This document shows, in pieces, positions 55,264 through 64,000 of a stretch of DNA of 64,000 bases. Within the stretch, counting starts at the first letter, position 1. The number at the start of each line of letters is the position of its first letter. The DNA is from Foetidibacter luteolus (GTDB lineage: Bacteria; Bacteroidota; Bacteroidia; Chitinophagales; Chitinophagaceae), in assembly GCF_009650435.1 (NCBI RefSeq), contig NZ_VVIP01000058.1, forward strand, positions 1-64,000, written 5' to 3'. The position numbers and the translations under genes are program-made. The notes beneath the pieces were generated by a model that saw nothing but the letters and a program-made list of their open reading frames with translations, had not been told where the DNA came from and did no database searches.

Positions 55264-56499
55264 ATGCGTGCTTGTATGAAAACAGTTTGTCTTTACTTTA
55301 AGGTGCACCAGCCATACCGCCTGAGAGATTACCGCCTGCATGATATTGACATTGACCACTGCTACGAAGATGTTACAGCCGATAAAGAACTCATCAATAC
55401 CATGGCGGAGGAATGTTACCTGCCCACTAATAACATATTGCTGAAAGACCTGCTTGAACAGGATGGAAAATTCTGCATAACCTTTTCCATGAGCGGCCTG
55501 GTAATAGAGCTATTGCAGCGCTACCGGCCCGATGTAATTGAATCTTTCCAAAAACTGGCTGCCACGGGCCATGTAGAATTCCTGGCGGAAACATATTATC
55601 ATTCCCTCGCTTCCCTTCATTCGCAAAGTGAATTTAAACGGCAGGTAAACATGCATACGCGGCTTATACAGCAAACCTTTAAGCTAACACCGGCCGTTTT
55701 CAGGAATACGGAAGTAATCCATAACAACAGCATTGCGCAAACGGTAGCCAGCCTTGGCTATAAAGCCATCTTGTGCGAAGGGCTGTCAGGCATTTTGCAG
55801 GGGCGCACCTCCAACAGGCTTTATTATCCCGGCGGCGGCAACAACATCATCCTGCTCTTGCGCAACTCAGCATTGTCAGATGATATCGCCTTCCGCTTTA
55901 ACGATACGCAATGGAACGAGCACCCCTTAATGGCAGATAAGTTTGCCCAGTGGCTTCATAACCATACTGGCGGTACAGAAGTCATCAACCTTTACCTTGA
56001 TTATGAGACCTTCGGCATCCACAAACACAGAGATACCGGTGTACTTGAATTTTTGCGTGCCCTGCCCACCGAAGTGCTGGCACACAGGGGCTTTAATTTC
56101 TCAACGCCATCTAGGGCCATAAGTATGTATAGTCCGTCCGATACATACGATGCGCCGGAAACCGTTTCCTGGCAAGGCCACCCAACGGGCAGTGCGCTTT
56201 GCTGGGAGAATGTGATGCAAAACAACACCCTCAAAAAAATTTACAGTATAGAAAGCATGGTACACGAAACAGGCTGCGCCACATCGCTGGATACCTGGGG
56301 CAGGCTGCAGGCTGCGGATTATTTTTACTACATGGCCGATAACCACACCCCCACGCATTATGAGCGTTACTACTATCCGTTCGCAACAGCTTATGAAGTG
56401 TTTAAAAACTATACCAACCTTGTGGCCGATTTCGAAATATCCCTCATCAAAAAAACGGTAATCAACAAACGGGAAAGCCAGTTTGCCAAAATCATGTAA
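55264..56499 (+). CDS. GH57-family alpha-amylase-like glycoside hydrolase
   Basis: A 411-residue protein. CLYFKVHQPYRL near the N-terminus has the GH57 HQP motif; EFLAETYYHSLASL and the following FRNTEVIHNN carry the region of the nucleophile Glu, and LDYETFGIHKHRDTG contains the acid Asp region. No signal peptide is present, so it acts in the cytoplasm on glycogen or maltodextrin-type glucans. The second Met (MKTVCLYF) at residue 5 could be the true start. Transcribed after the large outer-membrane gene. Confidence 0.92.
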   Translation: MRACMKTVCLYFKVHQPYRLRDYRLHDIDIDHCYEDVTADKELINTMAEECYLPTNNILLKDLLEQDGKFCITFSMSGLVIELLQRYRPDVIESFQKLAATGHVEFLAETYYHSLASLHSQSEFKRQVNMHTRLIQQTFKLTPAVFRNTEVIHNNSIAQTVASLGYKAILCEGLSGILQGRTSNRLYYPGGGNNIILLLRNSALSDDIAFRFNDTQWNEHPLMADKFAQWLHNHTGGTEVINLYLDYETFGIHKHRDTGVLEFLRALPTEVLAHRGFNFSTPSRAISMYSPSDTYDAPETVSWQGHPTGSALCWENVMQNNTLKKIYSIESMVHETGCATSLDTWGRLQAADYFYYMADNHTPTHYERYYYPFATAYEVFKNYTNLVADFEISLIKKTVINKRESQFAKIM

Positions 56500-57031
56500 C
56501 CCATGAGTTCATTAATGCGTGATTATCTCTGGGGCTGTCAGCAATAGTAAGTTTGTTGGGCTGTGGTCCCGGCTTTTCCCGCATTATAGGGTAATGACAG
56601 CCGTTTAATAATTATCCGGAAGGCCTCTTTTACATTAGGCTCTTAAGGAGCTTTGGGCACGGCTGTCCGCTCCGCCATAGAATAATACTGCATAGGTTGG
56701 CCAAACTTTTATGGTGCTTACAGGATAAAATTATGCCGCAGCCCAAAGGGCTTAATGTGAATAGCGCCGGAGGAAATCCGCGGGCGGCATTTAATGATAA
56801 GATACCAACCCCAAAGGGGTTGAATAGTGCCATTGCGCATTTTATCTTGTTGGCGTTAAGCAGCAAAAACAACATTTAGGTATAACCGGGCGCTGCAGGT
56901 GCCGTATATCCCGCACTGTATTAAATAATAACATGAGGAATTGCTATCAGCCATCTTTACAATAACGCATCACATTATTCTAAATACGCTGCTGATAAAA
57001 CTCTAATTTTAAACAACAAACCAATCATTGC
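56500..57031. repeat. Intergenic gap with family E-like hairpins
   Basis: GCCCAAAGGGCTT and CCAACCCCAAAGGGGTTG hairpins lie at about 56741-56820. No gene was recognised. TAATTTTA at 57004-57011 is a weak -7 candidate. Confidence 0.5.
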
Positions 57032-58369
57032 ATGCGTAAGGTATTGCCGGCCATTTTTTGCCTGGCGCCCTGTTTTGCAAAGGCGCAACTAAACGACAGC
57101 ACTATCATCCTCAAGCTAAGACGCATTAACCACCAGGTATCCGGTGGGGCATGCAATACGGGTAATGGCCGGCTCATCAGCAACAGGGCTATGAACCTTT
57201 TCCTGTCAGATAAAGTGGGCAGCTACCTGTCTAATACTACAGACCTTTCTTTATTCAAAAACAACCTAACACTTAATACCGGTACGGGTAGCTTTAATGT
57301 CAATCACAATTTCTATAATTCAAACAAACCGGATGAGCCGGCAAAAAAATTCTTCTCAGCCGGGGCCAGCGCCAACCTGTACAATACCTACAATGCAGCC
57401 ATCAATAACAGGAAGTATAACAACGAGCTTGGTTTTACTGTCAAGCATACCTGGATGGGGAAAACTGCGAGCCATTATAGTTGCACAGCGCAATCATCTT
57501 CTACCGTTTCTCATAAAACGTACATGGATGTACAACGGTCTTTAATATTGCGGCAACTGGAAACAGAACTCACCAAAGACAGCAGGGAATTTGAAACTAC
57601 CCTTGATTCTCTTTATAAAACCCGTGCAATACCCGCCGATACGGCAGGCTACTACAAAGCCGTTAAAGACCCCTTCTATCAAAACCTGGAAGCGAAATAC
57701 ATACGCCGGTTTGCTGACATGCAATGCGATGCCCTACTGGAAAGCAACAGCTATAACAGCATCAGCACCAGTTGGACAAGCCTTTTTGCGTACCTGCCCG
57801 TACTTAAACAGCATGCAGCCGTAACGCCAGGCCTAACAGCTAAACTCCAAAACAAAAAGAGCTACCCACTGGAAGCAGGCCTTTACCATACGAGGTTTTG
57901 GGAAATCCGCAAGGCCGGCCGTTTCTTTTTAACAGGCAGCATAACCGCATTCCTTAATAACTCCGCAAAAGCTGACCTCCTGAAAAAAATAACACAGGAT
58001 GAATACAGGCGGCTTGGCGGGGCAGACAGCGCCTCTTTAAAAGCCTTTACCGGTGAGGACATATATACCGGTGCATACAGTAATTTCATCACGCCGGCGG
58101 CAGCCATAAGGCTGGTTTATTATCCGCCATCTTCGCACATTGGCATAAGTGTGTCAGCGGAAAAAAATATGGGCACTTACCATCCTTTCAACCTGTGTGC
58201 AGGTATGCCGGTTGTACTGATAAACAAACAGGGTAAATCTTCCTTCAACATAGAATTCAGGGTTAGCAGTTTTGATGTAACCAACCAGGTAAGGCCGGAT
58301 AAATCTTTTGGAGAAAAAACATCGGTAGCGGTACTCTTTGGAATTCCTTTCAGCAATATTGTTTATTAA
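57032..58369 (+). CDS. Secreted hypothetical protein
   Basis: A 445-residue protein with a signal peptide (MRKVLPAIFCLAPCFAKAQ). The mature part is rich in Asn, Ser and Tyr with beta-strand alternation (FSAGASANLYNTYNAAINNRKY) and ends in an amphipathic strand (TSVAVLFGIPFSNIVY), suggesting an outer-membrane barrel. No domain was recognised. Confidence 0.75.
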   Translation: MRKVLPAIFCLAPCFAKAQLNDSTIILKLRRINHQVSGGACNTGNGRLISNRAMNLFLSDKVGSYLSNTTDLSLFKNNLTLNTGTGSFNVNHNFYNSNKPDEPAKKFFSAGASANLYNTYNAAINNRKYNNELGFTVKHTWMGKTASHYSCTAQSSSTVSHKTYMDVQRSLILRQLETELTKDSREFETTLDSLYKTRAIPADTAGYYKAVKDPFYQNLEAKYIRRFADMQCDALLESNSYNSISTSWTSLFAYLPVLKQHAAVTPGLTAKLQNKKSYPLEAGLYHTRFWEIRKAGRFFLTGSITAFLNNSAKADLLKKITQDEYRRLGGADSASLKAFTGEDIYTGAYSNFITPAAAIRLVYYPPSSHIGISVSAEKNMGTYHPFNLCAGMPVVLINKQGKSSFNIEFRVSSFDVTNQVRPDKSFGEKTSVAVLFGIPFSNIVY

Positions 58370-58851
58370 GGTTACATAACGTAAGTGCAAAGGCTTATTA
58401 TGTTCCTGGAGTACATATTGTGGATAGAATAACCATTTACGTTCTATTATCTTCCAAAGGAACTTTTTTGTGTCTATCCTTGCCGGCACAGGCACAAAGC
58501 GTTCCGCTGGAACGCAGGTAAAACTATCGCCATGTTCTACCAACAAAGTGTTCCTCCGGAACACAGGTTGTCTAACGTGTAATACTCCCTAACCCTGGTG
58601 CGTGTCTTCACGCACCACTACTACCAGAGTCTTAACGGCCGCCATGAAAACAGAACGATGAATGGATTGCCAGCCAGCTTATTATTTTATTTTGGCGCTC
58701 ACTACTCCCTGGTGCGTGTCTTCACGCACCAGTGCTACCCGGGTCTGAACAGCCGCCCATTGAACCGGACGATGAAGTGATTGCGACGCAACGAAGCCAC
58801 CACAAGTACTGTCGCTGGTATCAAAAAAAGATGAGTTGAAAAAAGAAAATC
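58370..58851. repeat. Dense hairpin and family A cluster
   Basis: GCGTTCCGCTGGAACGC and GTGTTCCTCCGGAACAC hairpins (about 58499-58565); two copies of TGGTGCGTGTCTTCACGCACC (about 58598 and 58710), each directly followed by a family A element. One of these (about 58621-58680) has lost its core; the other (about 58735-58835) has ATTGCGACGCAAC at 58780-58792. No gene. Confidence 0.7.
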
Positions 58852-61410
58852 CTACCCCTCACTGCCACCGTCGCCGCCATTGCCACGTCGTTTGCCAAAC
58901 AGGTCAAAATCAGCATTGCCAAACTTGTAGCTAAACGTAACCCTGAAAGTGCGGACACTCCACCGGCTGTAGGAGTCCTGGTAGAAACGTTCTGTATCGT
59001 ATATGGAACCGAAGCGCCGTGTGTTGAAAATATCGTTAACGGAAATGGACAGAGCACCGGCCTTGTTCTTAAGAAACTCTTTGCGCAAAGCAAAGTCTGA
59101 CACAAACTGGCTCTTGGTTTTGCCCTGCGGTATTACACGCGGCGACTCATACTCTGCCACCAGTTGAAAGCTGAGGTTATTAAACAGTTTGCTTTTGTCG
59201 GATTGAATTTTGTAACCCGCGATAAGCTTTGTATTATAATTGAAGCCCGTATTGCTAAGGTTTAATTTATTAACCTGTGCATTGGTTTCCCGGTACTGTA
59301 GGTTAAGGTTATAAGTAAGGTCTAGCTCTTTAAAAAACTTTCGCTGTACGGTAAACTCTGCCCCCATGCGGTTGGTGTAACCCGCATTGATAAAGGTATT
59401 GAGAATGGCATTGGGCGAAACGCCTGCATTGCTTAACTGCTGGTATAGCTGTGGTGAAATGGTATCGCTGTATTCGGTGATATCCCCGCCGTTGTTTCTA
59501 AAGTACAGCACACCCAAAAAGCTGCCCTCTTTAAAACGGTTAAAGTAGTTAAGTTCAAAAGAATGTACATATTCCGGTGTTAAAGCCGGGTTACCCTGGG
59601 AGATATTCAAAGGGTCGTTGATATCTACAAAAGGGTTTACTTCCCAAAAACGCGGCCGCCTTATACGTTTGGAATAATTAAACTGTATGTCTTGTGTTTC
59701 CGTTAATTGTTTGGTTAAGAAGAAACTGGGGAAAAGGGCACTCCAGATATTGCCGATCTTGTCAGGATAGCTGTAACCAAACTTAAAGGCGCTGTCAATC
59801 ATTTCACCGTCAAGCTTCGACATTTCTACACGCAAACCCACCTGGTATTTAAAGCTGTTTATTTTGTTGGCATAATTAAAGTAACCGGCATTAACTGTCT
59901 CGCGGTATTTATAATTATTGCTCAATGGCAGCTTGGTTTCGCCGTTTGACTGGTCAACGGAAAAAGCGCCGAACGTGGTATTGTTATCATTGAGGTAAGT
60001 GCGCAGGCCGAATTCAACCTTCTTATTTTCGTTAACCGTGTTGGTATAATCCAACTGGGCGGTAAACTGTTTGTCTTTACCCGAACCTGCATTGCGCACC
60101 ACGTTATCCGGCTGGTAAGCACTGCCATCAGGGTTAAACAACTGGGTGGTGATTAACGTAGCACTGTTGCGGGAGCCGCTGTTGTAGGTAACATCCAGGG
60201 TTAGCTTTTTGTCGGGCCTTTCAAATACGTGATCAAAGATGAGGCTGCTGCTGTTTCTGCTGAATTCAGAAGCACCGTCAGAAAAACGAAGGCCGGTATA
60301 ATCCAATACCTGCGCGGCATCCAGGTAATCCTGGTTTTGCGTTTCGTTGTTGCGGAAACGTCCCCTGGTAAAACCTTGCGTAAAAGTTACAGTGTTTTTG
60401 TCGTCAATATAATAATCGGCGCCAAACCGAACGGAATTAAACCTGCGTGTACGGTTGTTATCGGATACCTGGTTAAAGTAATCGGTAATGTTGCCGTTGT
60501 CTTTGTTTTGCCGGAATGTTTTTTCCGTGGTAGCGCCACCGGAGCGGTTATAGTTAACGCTCCCAAAAAAGTTAAACTGCCTCTGCCGCACGTTAAGGCT
60601 AAGGTTACCGTTTAACACGCCCGGTGTGCCCCCGCCTACAGATGCCAGCCCGTTGAACCCTTTGCGTTTATTTTTCTTCAGCACTACATTAATTATACCA
60701 CCGGCACTGGATGCATCGTATTTTGATGATGGGTTGGTAAGCAGTTCTACCCGTTCAATATCATCGGCAGGTATCTGGTCAAGCGTTAAGATAGTGGGCC
60801 TGCCGTCAACAAAAATCTGCGGGCTTGTATTGCGCATTTCAACATTACCATTTACGTCAACAGTAAGGGATGGTATATTACGCATTACATCTACGGCTGT
60901 GCCGCCTTGTGCGGTAATGCTTTTTTCCACGTTGAATATCTTCCTGTCAATGCCAAACTGCATGGAGGGTTTGGTGGCGGTAACCGTTACGTTCTCCAGG
61001 GTTTTTACATCCTGCTCAAGGGCAAGGATACCAACGTCGGTAATACTGCCAGGCGAAGCGGTATTACCCGTTGGCCTTGAAACAGTTACCTGTTGCTGTA
61101 AAGCTTTGTAACCAACTGTTGTAACAATTATCGTATAGGCAGGCGCAAATGGCACATCGTTAAATTCAAAAGTGCCGTCAAGACCTGTAATAACATTCCC
61201 GGTAAACGCGGCATCTTTCGTTTTTTCTTCGTCGGAGATATCGCTCAGCAATTGTATGCGGGCACCTGCTATAATGCTTTGGGTAGTTTTATCGGTAACA
61301 ATACCTTTTATTTTTACCTTACCGCTTTCAGCCATGCCTGATGTGCGCTGCTGTGCAAACACAACACCAATAACAAACAACTGACAGAAGAGGAGTAAAT
61401 ATAATTTCAT
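58852..61410 (-). CDS. TonB-dependent receptor / outer-membrane beta-barrel family protein
   Basis: An 852-residue protein: signal peptide (LFVIGVVFAQ), carboxypeptidase regulatory-like domain (about 30-125, KGIVTDKTTQSIIAGA), plug (about 130-240, GTAVDVMRNIPSLTVDVNGN and SPQIFVDGRPTILTLD), then the barrel, with last strand VTFSYKFGN and a Gly-rich tail (RRGNGGDGGSEG). It is a paralogue-like relative of the receptor at 37812-40298, again without SusD. A perfect-looking inverted repeat lies about 170 bases upstream of its start. Confidence 0.92.
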   Translation of the reverse strand: MKLYLLLFCQLFVIGVVFAQQRTSGMAESGKVKIKGIVTDKTTQSIIAGARIQLLSDISDEEKTKDAAFTGNVITGLDGTFEFNDVPFAPAYTIIVTTVGYKALQQQVTVSRPTGNTASPGSITDVGILALEQDVKTLENVTVTATKPSMQFGIDRKIFNVEKSITAQGGTAVDVMRNIPSLTVDVNGNVEMRNTSPQIFVDGRPTILTLDQIPADDIERVELLTNPSSKYDASSAGGIINVVLKKNKRKGFNGLASVGGGTPGVLNGNLSLNVRQRQFNFFGSVNYNRSGGATTEKTFRQNKDNGNITDYFNQVSDNNRTRRFNSVRFGADYYIDDKNTVTFTQGFTRGRFRNNETQNQDYLDAAQVLDYTGLRFSDGASEFSRNSSSLIFDHVFERPDKKLTLDVTYNSGSRNSATLITTQLFNPDGSAYQPDNVVRNAGSGKDKQFTAQLDYTNTVNENKKVEFGLRTYLNDNNTTFGAFSVDQSNGETKLPLSNNYKYRETVNAGYFNYANKINSFKYQVGLRVEMSKLDGEMIDSAFKFGYSYPDKIGNIWSALFPSFFLTKQLTETQDIQFNYSKRIRRPRFWEVNPFVDINDPLNISQGNPALTPEYVHSFELNYFNRFKEGSFLGVLYFRNNGGDITEYSDTISPQLYQQLSNAGVSPNAILNTFINAGYTNRMGAEFTVQRKFFKELDLTYNLNLQYRETNAQVNKLNLSNTGFNYNTKLIAGYKIQSDKSKLFNNLSFQLVAEYESPRVIPQGKTKSQFVSDFALRKEFLKNKAGALSISVNDIFNTRRFGSIYDTERFYQDSYSRWSVRTFRVTFSYKFGNADFDLFGKRRGNGGDGGSEG

Positions 61411-61579
61411 TATAAGTTAAATTTTACCGTTAAATAAGCCCAGGGATTTCAGCCGTTACACAGCCGGGAAGCAATCGCAGGATATTGTGTTAACCGGAAC
61501 AGGAAACACAGAAACAGCAAAAGAAACCTATTTGTAAGTAAGGCAAAAACGGCAACGGCAATTTTGGGATTTTGTTTGC

Positions 61580-61606
61580 TATAATATCGGTGAGAACGGT
61601 ATTATA
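61580..61606. promoter_or_regulatory. Inverted repeat upstream of the TonB receptor
   Basis: TATAATATCG (61580-61589) and CGGTATTATA (61597-61606) match in 9 of 10 positions with a 7-base spacer, about 170 bases before the receptor start. It may be an operator. The rest of 61411-61711 shows nothing assignable. Confidence 0.35.
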
Positions 61607-61711
61607 TGGCGTAAGTAAAGAATGAAGATTTGCTGATAAAAACTATACTTCTCAGCCCACAAAAATCAGTCCATGCATAGCTTTCCCGCTACAAATAATA
61701 AATATAGCCGG

Positions 61712-62131
61712 CTACGGCACTTTTACTTCACCTTCCTTCATTTTATACCAGTACTTTATCCTATTCGCTTTTACCACAATCATTACAACACCCGGCGTAT
61801 CTACCCCTTCATTAAACCACTGGTTAAGGGAAGGTACCCAATGCTCCTGCATAACAGTTTTTGATTTTATTATACGGGCTTTGCCGGCAACACTAATAAA
61901 CATACCCTCTTTGGTATTAAAGGTTAAGTTTACAGAACTGTCATCCAGTATCTCTTTTACTTTCTTGGTTTTCTCAAAACTAAAAAAGTAAGAATTGCCG
62001 TCGTACTTCACATCACCATTGTTACTCATAGGTCTTGAAGTGAGTGTACCCCTGCCGCTTTTTGTAGTGAACATGCACAGGTCTATGTTCTTCATTTTAC
62101 TGCTTATATACTGCAATGTTTTCTCTGCCAT
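61712..62131 (-). CDS. Pyridoxamine 5'-phosphate oxidase-like (general stress) protein
   Basis: 139 residues from ATG 62131 (MAEKTLQYISSKMKNID); a start at 62248 would add 39 atypical residues. The split-barrel flavin-binding fold is indicated by DLCMFTTKSGRGTLTSRPMS and YFFSFEKTKKVKEILDDSSVNLTF. Members of this group bind FMN, FAD or F420 and act in stress responses; the cofactor here is not determined by sequence. Confidence 0.85.
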   Translation of the reverse strand: MAEKTLQYISSKMKNIDLCMFTTKSGRGTLTSRPMSNNGDVKYDGNSYFFSFEKTKKVKEILDDSSVNLTFNTKEGMFISVAGKARIIKSKTVMQEHWVPSLNQWFNEGVDTPGVVMIVVKANRIKYWYKMKEGEVKVP

Positions 62132-62557
62132 GATTTTTACTTTTCTGTAAACAAACCAAAGGCTGCGCCAATTATAATACCAGGCAAACCCGTAGAACAA
62201 GACTATATTAAAGCCTCGCCTGTTTACTACCTGGCAGTAAATATTCAATAAAGATTAAACAACAGCCCATACTGCTACAGGTTATTATGCGCCGCCACTA
62301 CAGCAGCGGGTATTTTAATACACTTCAATCACCGGGGCATGCGCAATTTATCCACGGCTGACGTTAAAAGAGCGGTTATTATATCTCCAACAAAAAAGCG
62401 GCAGGAATGCCGCTCTTACTGTTTCTCCGTTTATTTAACCATTCCAAATCATGAAAATCCTTCTGACTTTGATAACACAAAACTACAACCGCAGGCGCCG
62501 TTGTTGTTAGCCCAAACAGCCGCAGCTTTGCGCCGGAAAGACAATCATGATTATCCC
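62132..62557. other. Intergenic region between PNPOx and SET genes
   Basis: It contains the terminator of the SET gene at 62392-62414. Apart from that, no gene or repeat was recognised. Confidence 0.5.
62392..62414 (-). terminator. Terminator downstream of the SET-domain gene
   Basis: AGCGGCA pairs with TGCCGCT around GGAA; the minus strand continues with six T. It lies 144 bases past the SET gene stop. Confidence 0.7.
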
Positions 62558-62971
62558 CTACCCTATCTCCGCGTTTTTCTTCATGGTATCCCAATATTCT
62601 TTACCATAGCTCACAAATATTTCACTGCCGGCTTCAATATTTTTAGTGGATTTAATATAAACCTTGTTGCCATCTTTCTCGTAACAGGCATTGTTAAGCT
62701 TACCCTCAGCTCTCGAAAAACCCCTGGCATCATTAGCATAACGGGCCAGTGCCTCTTTATGAGGAGCCGCATTAATAACATATTTGCTGCTTACATAAAA
62801 AATGTAGCCATTGGCGCCATCGTTATGCTCTACTTCCTTCCAGGTGGTAACGGTGCCGGTATATTCCACAATCCGTGTTCCTTTGGGTATAAATTCACGG
62901 GTAAACAAGCCTTTGCCCGCATTGGGTAAAGTTGATTTTTTAACAACCAGTTGCTTCTCCAGTAATGCCAT
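62558..62971 (-). CDS. SET-domain protein (putative protein-lysine methyltransferase)
   Basis: 137 residues from ATG 62971 (MALLEKQLVVKKSTLPNAGKGLF); a start at 63130 would add 53 residues, in part from a family A repeat. The SET motifs are present: NAGKGLFTREFIPKGTRIVEYTG at the start, ARYANDARGF and LNNACYEKDGN for the NHS-like region, and EIFVSYGKEYW for the final Tyr motif. It probably transfers methyl from SAM to a lysine; bacterial targets are poorly known. No pre- or post-SET zinc clusters. Confidence 0.87.
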   Translation of the reverse strand: MALLEKQLVVKKSTLPNAGKGLFTREFIPKGTRIVEYTGTVTTWKEVEHNDGANGYIFYVSSKYVINAAPHKEALARYANDARGFSRAEGKLNNACYEKDGNKVYIKSTKNIEAGSEIFVSYGKEYWDTMKKNAEIG

Positions 62972-63386
62972 AACGGGGTTATTTTTGAAGATGGGATGAA
63001 TGCTCACTAACGCCGTAAATATACGTGGCGGCAGTAATGCAGCAGCAATATTTTTATGGAGCCCACCTGCAGGACTACTATGAGGCGTCCCTTGCGTCGC
63101 ACTCTTGTGCTTTATATCTTTACGGAGCATTTAAGCGAAGGGGGCGATAACAGCGAACCCTTCATATCATCGGATTACAAAGCCACTTATAAAATCCTAC
63201 CACACACCCGCAATATTTCCAGAGGCCACAGAAGTTTCTGCCGCTTCCGGCGGCAGAAACAAAAACTATATGGTGGAAAAAGCCGCGTAGCGAACAGAAC
63301 GTACAAGTGAGTGACACAACGGAAGCTAAATTATGTCCTGCTGCCGGTCCCATAATTTTTAATACGCCCGTTAGGGGATGAGAGCA
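62972..63386. repeat. Two family A elements upstream of the SET gene
   Basis: Forward copy at about 63055-63130 (core TTGCGTCGCACTCTTGTGC at 63092-63110). Reverse variant copy at about 63270-63360 (core GTACAAGTGAGTGACACAAC at 63301-63320). A candidate promoter for the SET gene lies within: TATATTTA on the minus strand (63016-63023) and TTG at 63046-63048, spacer 22 bases. Confidence 0.7.
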
Positions 63387-64000
63387 CTACTCATCATAAG
63401 GCGATGGGCTTACTGCCGTCCAACCGCCGTCTATTACCAGGCTTTGGCCGGTAATGTGCCGGGAGGGCTTTGCGACAAGGAACAACGCAGCATTGGCTAT
63501 ATCAGACGGGTAAGCTGGCCGGCCCATGGGGGTAATGTGAGACCAGGTGGCCTTGTAGTCTTTGTCCTCTGCCGTTCTTTCCGTCATGGTAGCGCCGGGG
63601 GCAATGGCGTTTACATTTATATTAAAAGAAGACAGCTCAATCACCAGGTTCTTGGCCAGCATTTCAAGTGCGGCCTTTGTCATGCCGTAAGCAGCCAGGT
63701 TTTTATGGGCCTGGTGACCGGTAACGGATGACATAAACAATATGCTGCCCCCATCCTGCTGCTGTTTCATTTGCCTGGCCGCAGCCTGCGCCAGAAAAAA
63801 GCTGCCACCCAGGTTGGTGTGCAGCACCTTGGAAAAAGCGTCAGGCTCATAATTAAAAAAATCGCCGAAAAGGGTAATGCCTGCGTTGGCAATGGCTATG
63901 TTAAGGCCGCCGTATAGTGATACGGCCGTATCCACCATTTCGCGGATAAAACCAACATCAGACGCGTCTCCTGCAAGGCCGGTACACTTGCCCTTATACT
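63387..64000 (-). CDS. SDR-family oxidoreductase, truncated by window edge
   Basis: The reading frame is open to base 64000, so the N-terminus with the cofactor motif lies outside; the visible part is about 204 residues. NIAIANAGI is the NNAG motif, ILFMSSVTG gives the catalytic Ser, and YGMTKAA the catalytic Tyr and Lys. IAPGATMTERT and GQSLVIDGGW complete the classical SDR C-terminus. It is an NAD(P)-dependent dehydrogenase/reductase; substrate unknown. Confidence 0.92.
   Translation of the reverse strand, partial: YKGKCTGLAGDASDVGFIREMVDTAVSLYGGLNIAIANAGITLFGDFFNYEPDAFSKVLHTNLGGSFFLAQAAARQMKQQQDGGSILFMSSVTGHQAHKNLAAYGMTKAALEMLAKNLVIELSSFNINVNAIAPGATMTERTAEDKDYKATWSHITPMGRPAYPSDIANAALFLVAKPSRHITGQSLVIDGGWTAVSPSPYDE

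Noticed and set aside
61712..62248. Longer start for the PNPOx-like gene at 62248
   Set aside because: The extra 39 residues are Tyr/Trp-rich and unlike the family; the ATG at 62131 gives the expected start.

Overview
The window looks like a chromosome segment from a Bacteroidota bacterium, most likely of the Chitinophagaceae type. The evidence is: TonB-dependent receptors with carboxypeptidase-regulatory-like N-termini, abundant lipoproteins and secreted proteins, a LytTR regulator paired with a TPR sensor kinase, no visible Shine-Dalgarno sequences, and two tRNA promoters that match the Bacteroidota consensus (TTTG, 19 bases, TAnnTTTG). Species cannot be named from this alone. No CRISPR array, rRNA, prophage or complete defence island was seen.

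Layout. 1-981: end of a frameshifted DDE transposase. 1394-14628: nitrate assimilation cluster, with cobA (siroheme synthesis) divergent from nirB, nirD, an outer-membrane barrel, narK, a nitrate reductase fused to its own NAD(P)H/FAD and BFD-type modules, and a rubredoxin protein. Together they would carry nitrate across both membranes and reduce it to ammonium. 14638-21383: secreted protein, very large hybrid histidine kinase, archaemetzincin-like lipoprotein, tRNA-Gln. 21598-29491: small hypothetical protein, smc, saccharopine-dehydrogenase-like reductase, methyltransferase, response regulator, SMP-30 family protein. 29968-37623: KefB/C-type antiporter, orphan AAA+ ATPase of the contractile-injection-system type, glutamine amidotransferase, DUF4397-like lipoprotein, and a lipid operon (acyltransferase plus desaturase). 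37812-46205: TonB receptor, PfkB kinase, tRNA-Arg, a LytTR/TPR-kinase pair followed by a GH53 galactanase. 46631-58369: small proteins, amidohydrolase, aminopeptidase P, a large outer-membrane protein, GH57 amylase, secreted protein. 58852-64000: TonB receptor, PNPOx-like protein, SET-domain protein, edge-truncated SDR.

The most unusual feature is the intergenic DNA. At least five dispersed repeat families occupy most gaps: (A) about 18 copies of a roughly 90-100 bp element around TTGCGTCGCACTCTTGTAC, with a variant core carrying paired changes; (B) a short GC-rich repeat concentrated in the nitrate cluster and translated inside nirB, nirD and nasA; (C) 70-bp units containing a GTACGAAGTAC terminator-like hairpin, present as an eight-unit array across the nasA stop codon and near two other gene ends; (D) two copies of a structured element of about 105 bp with covarying stems; (E) nested CAACCC/GGGTTG hairpin clusters. 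These families also create false N-terminal extensions. I found no clear-cut new multi-gene system. The best leads are families A, C and D, the orphan injection-system-type ATPase, and the rubredoxin protein of the nitrate cluster.
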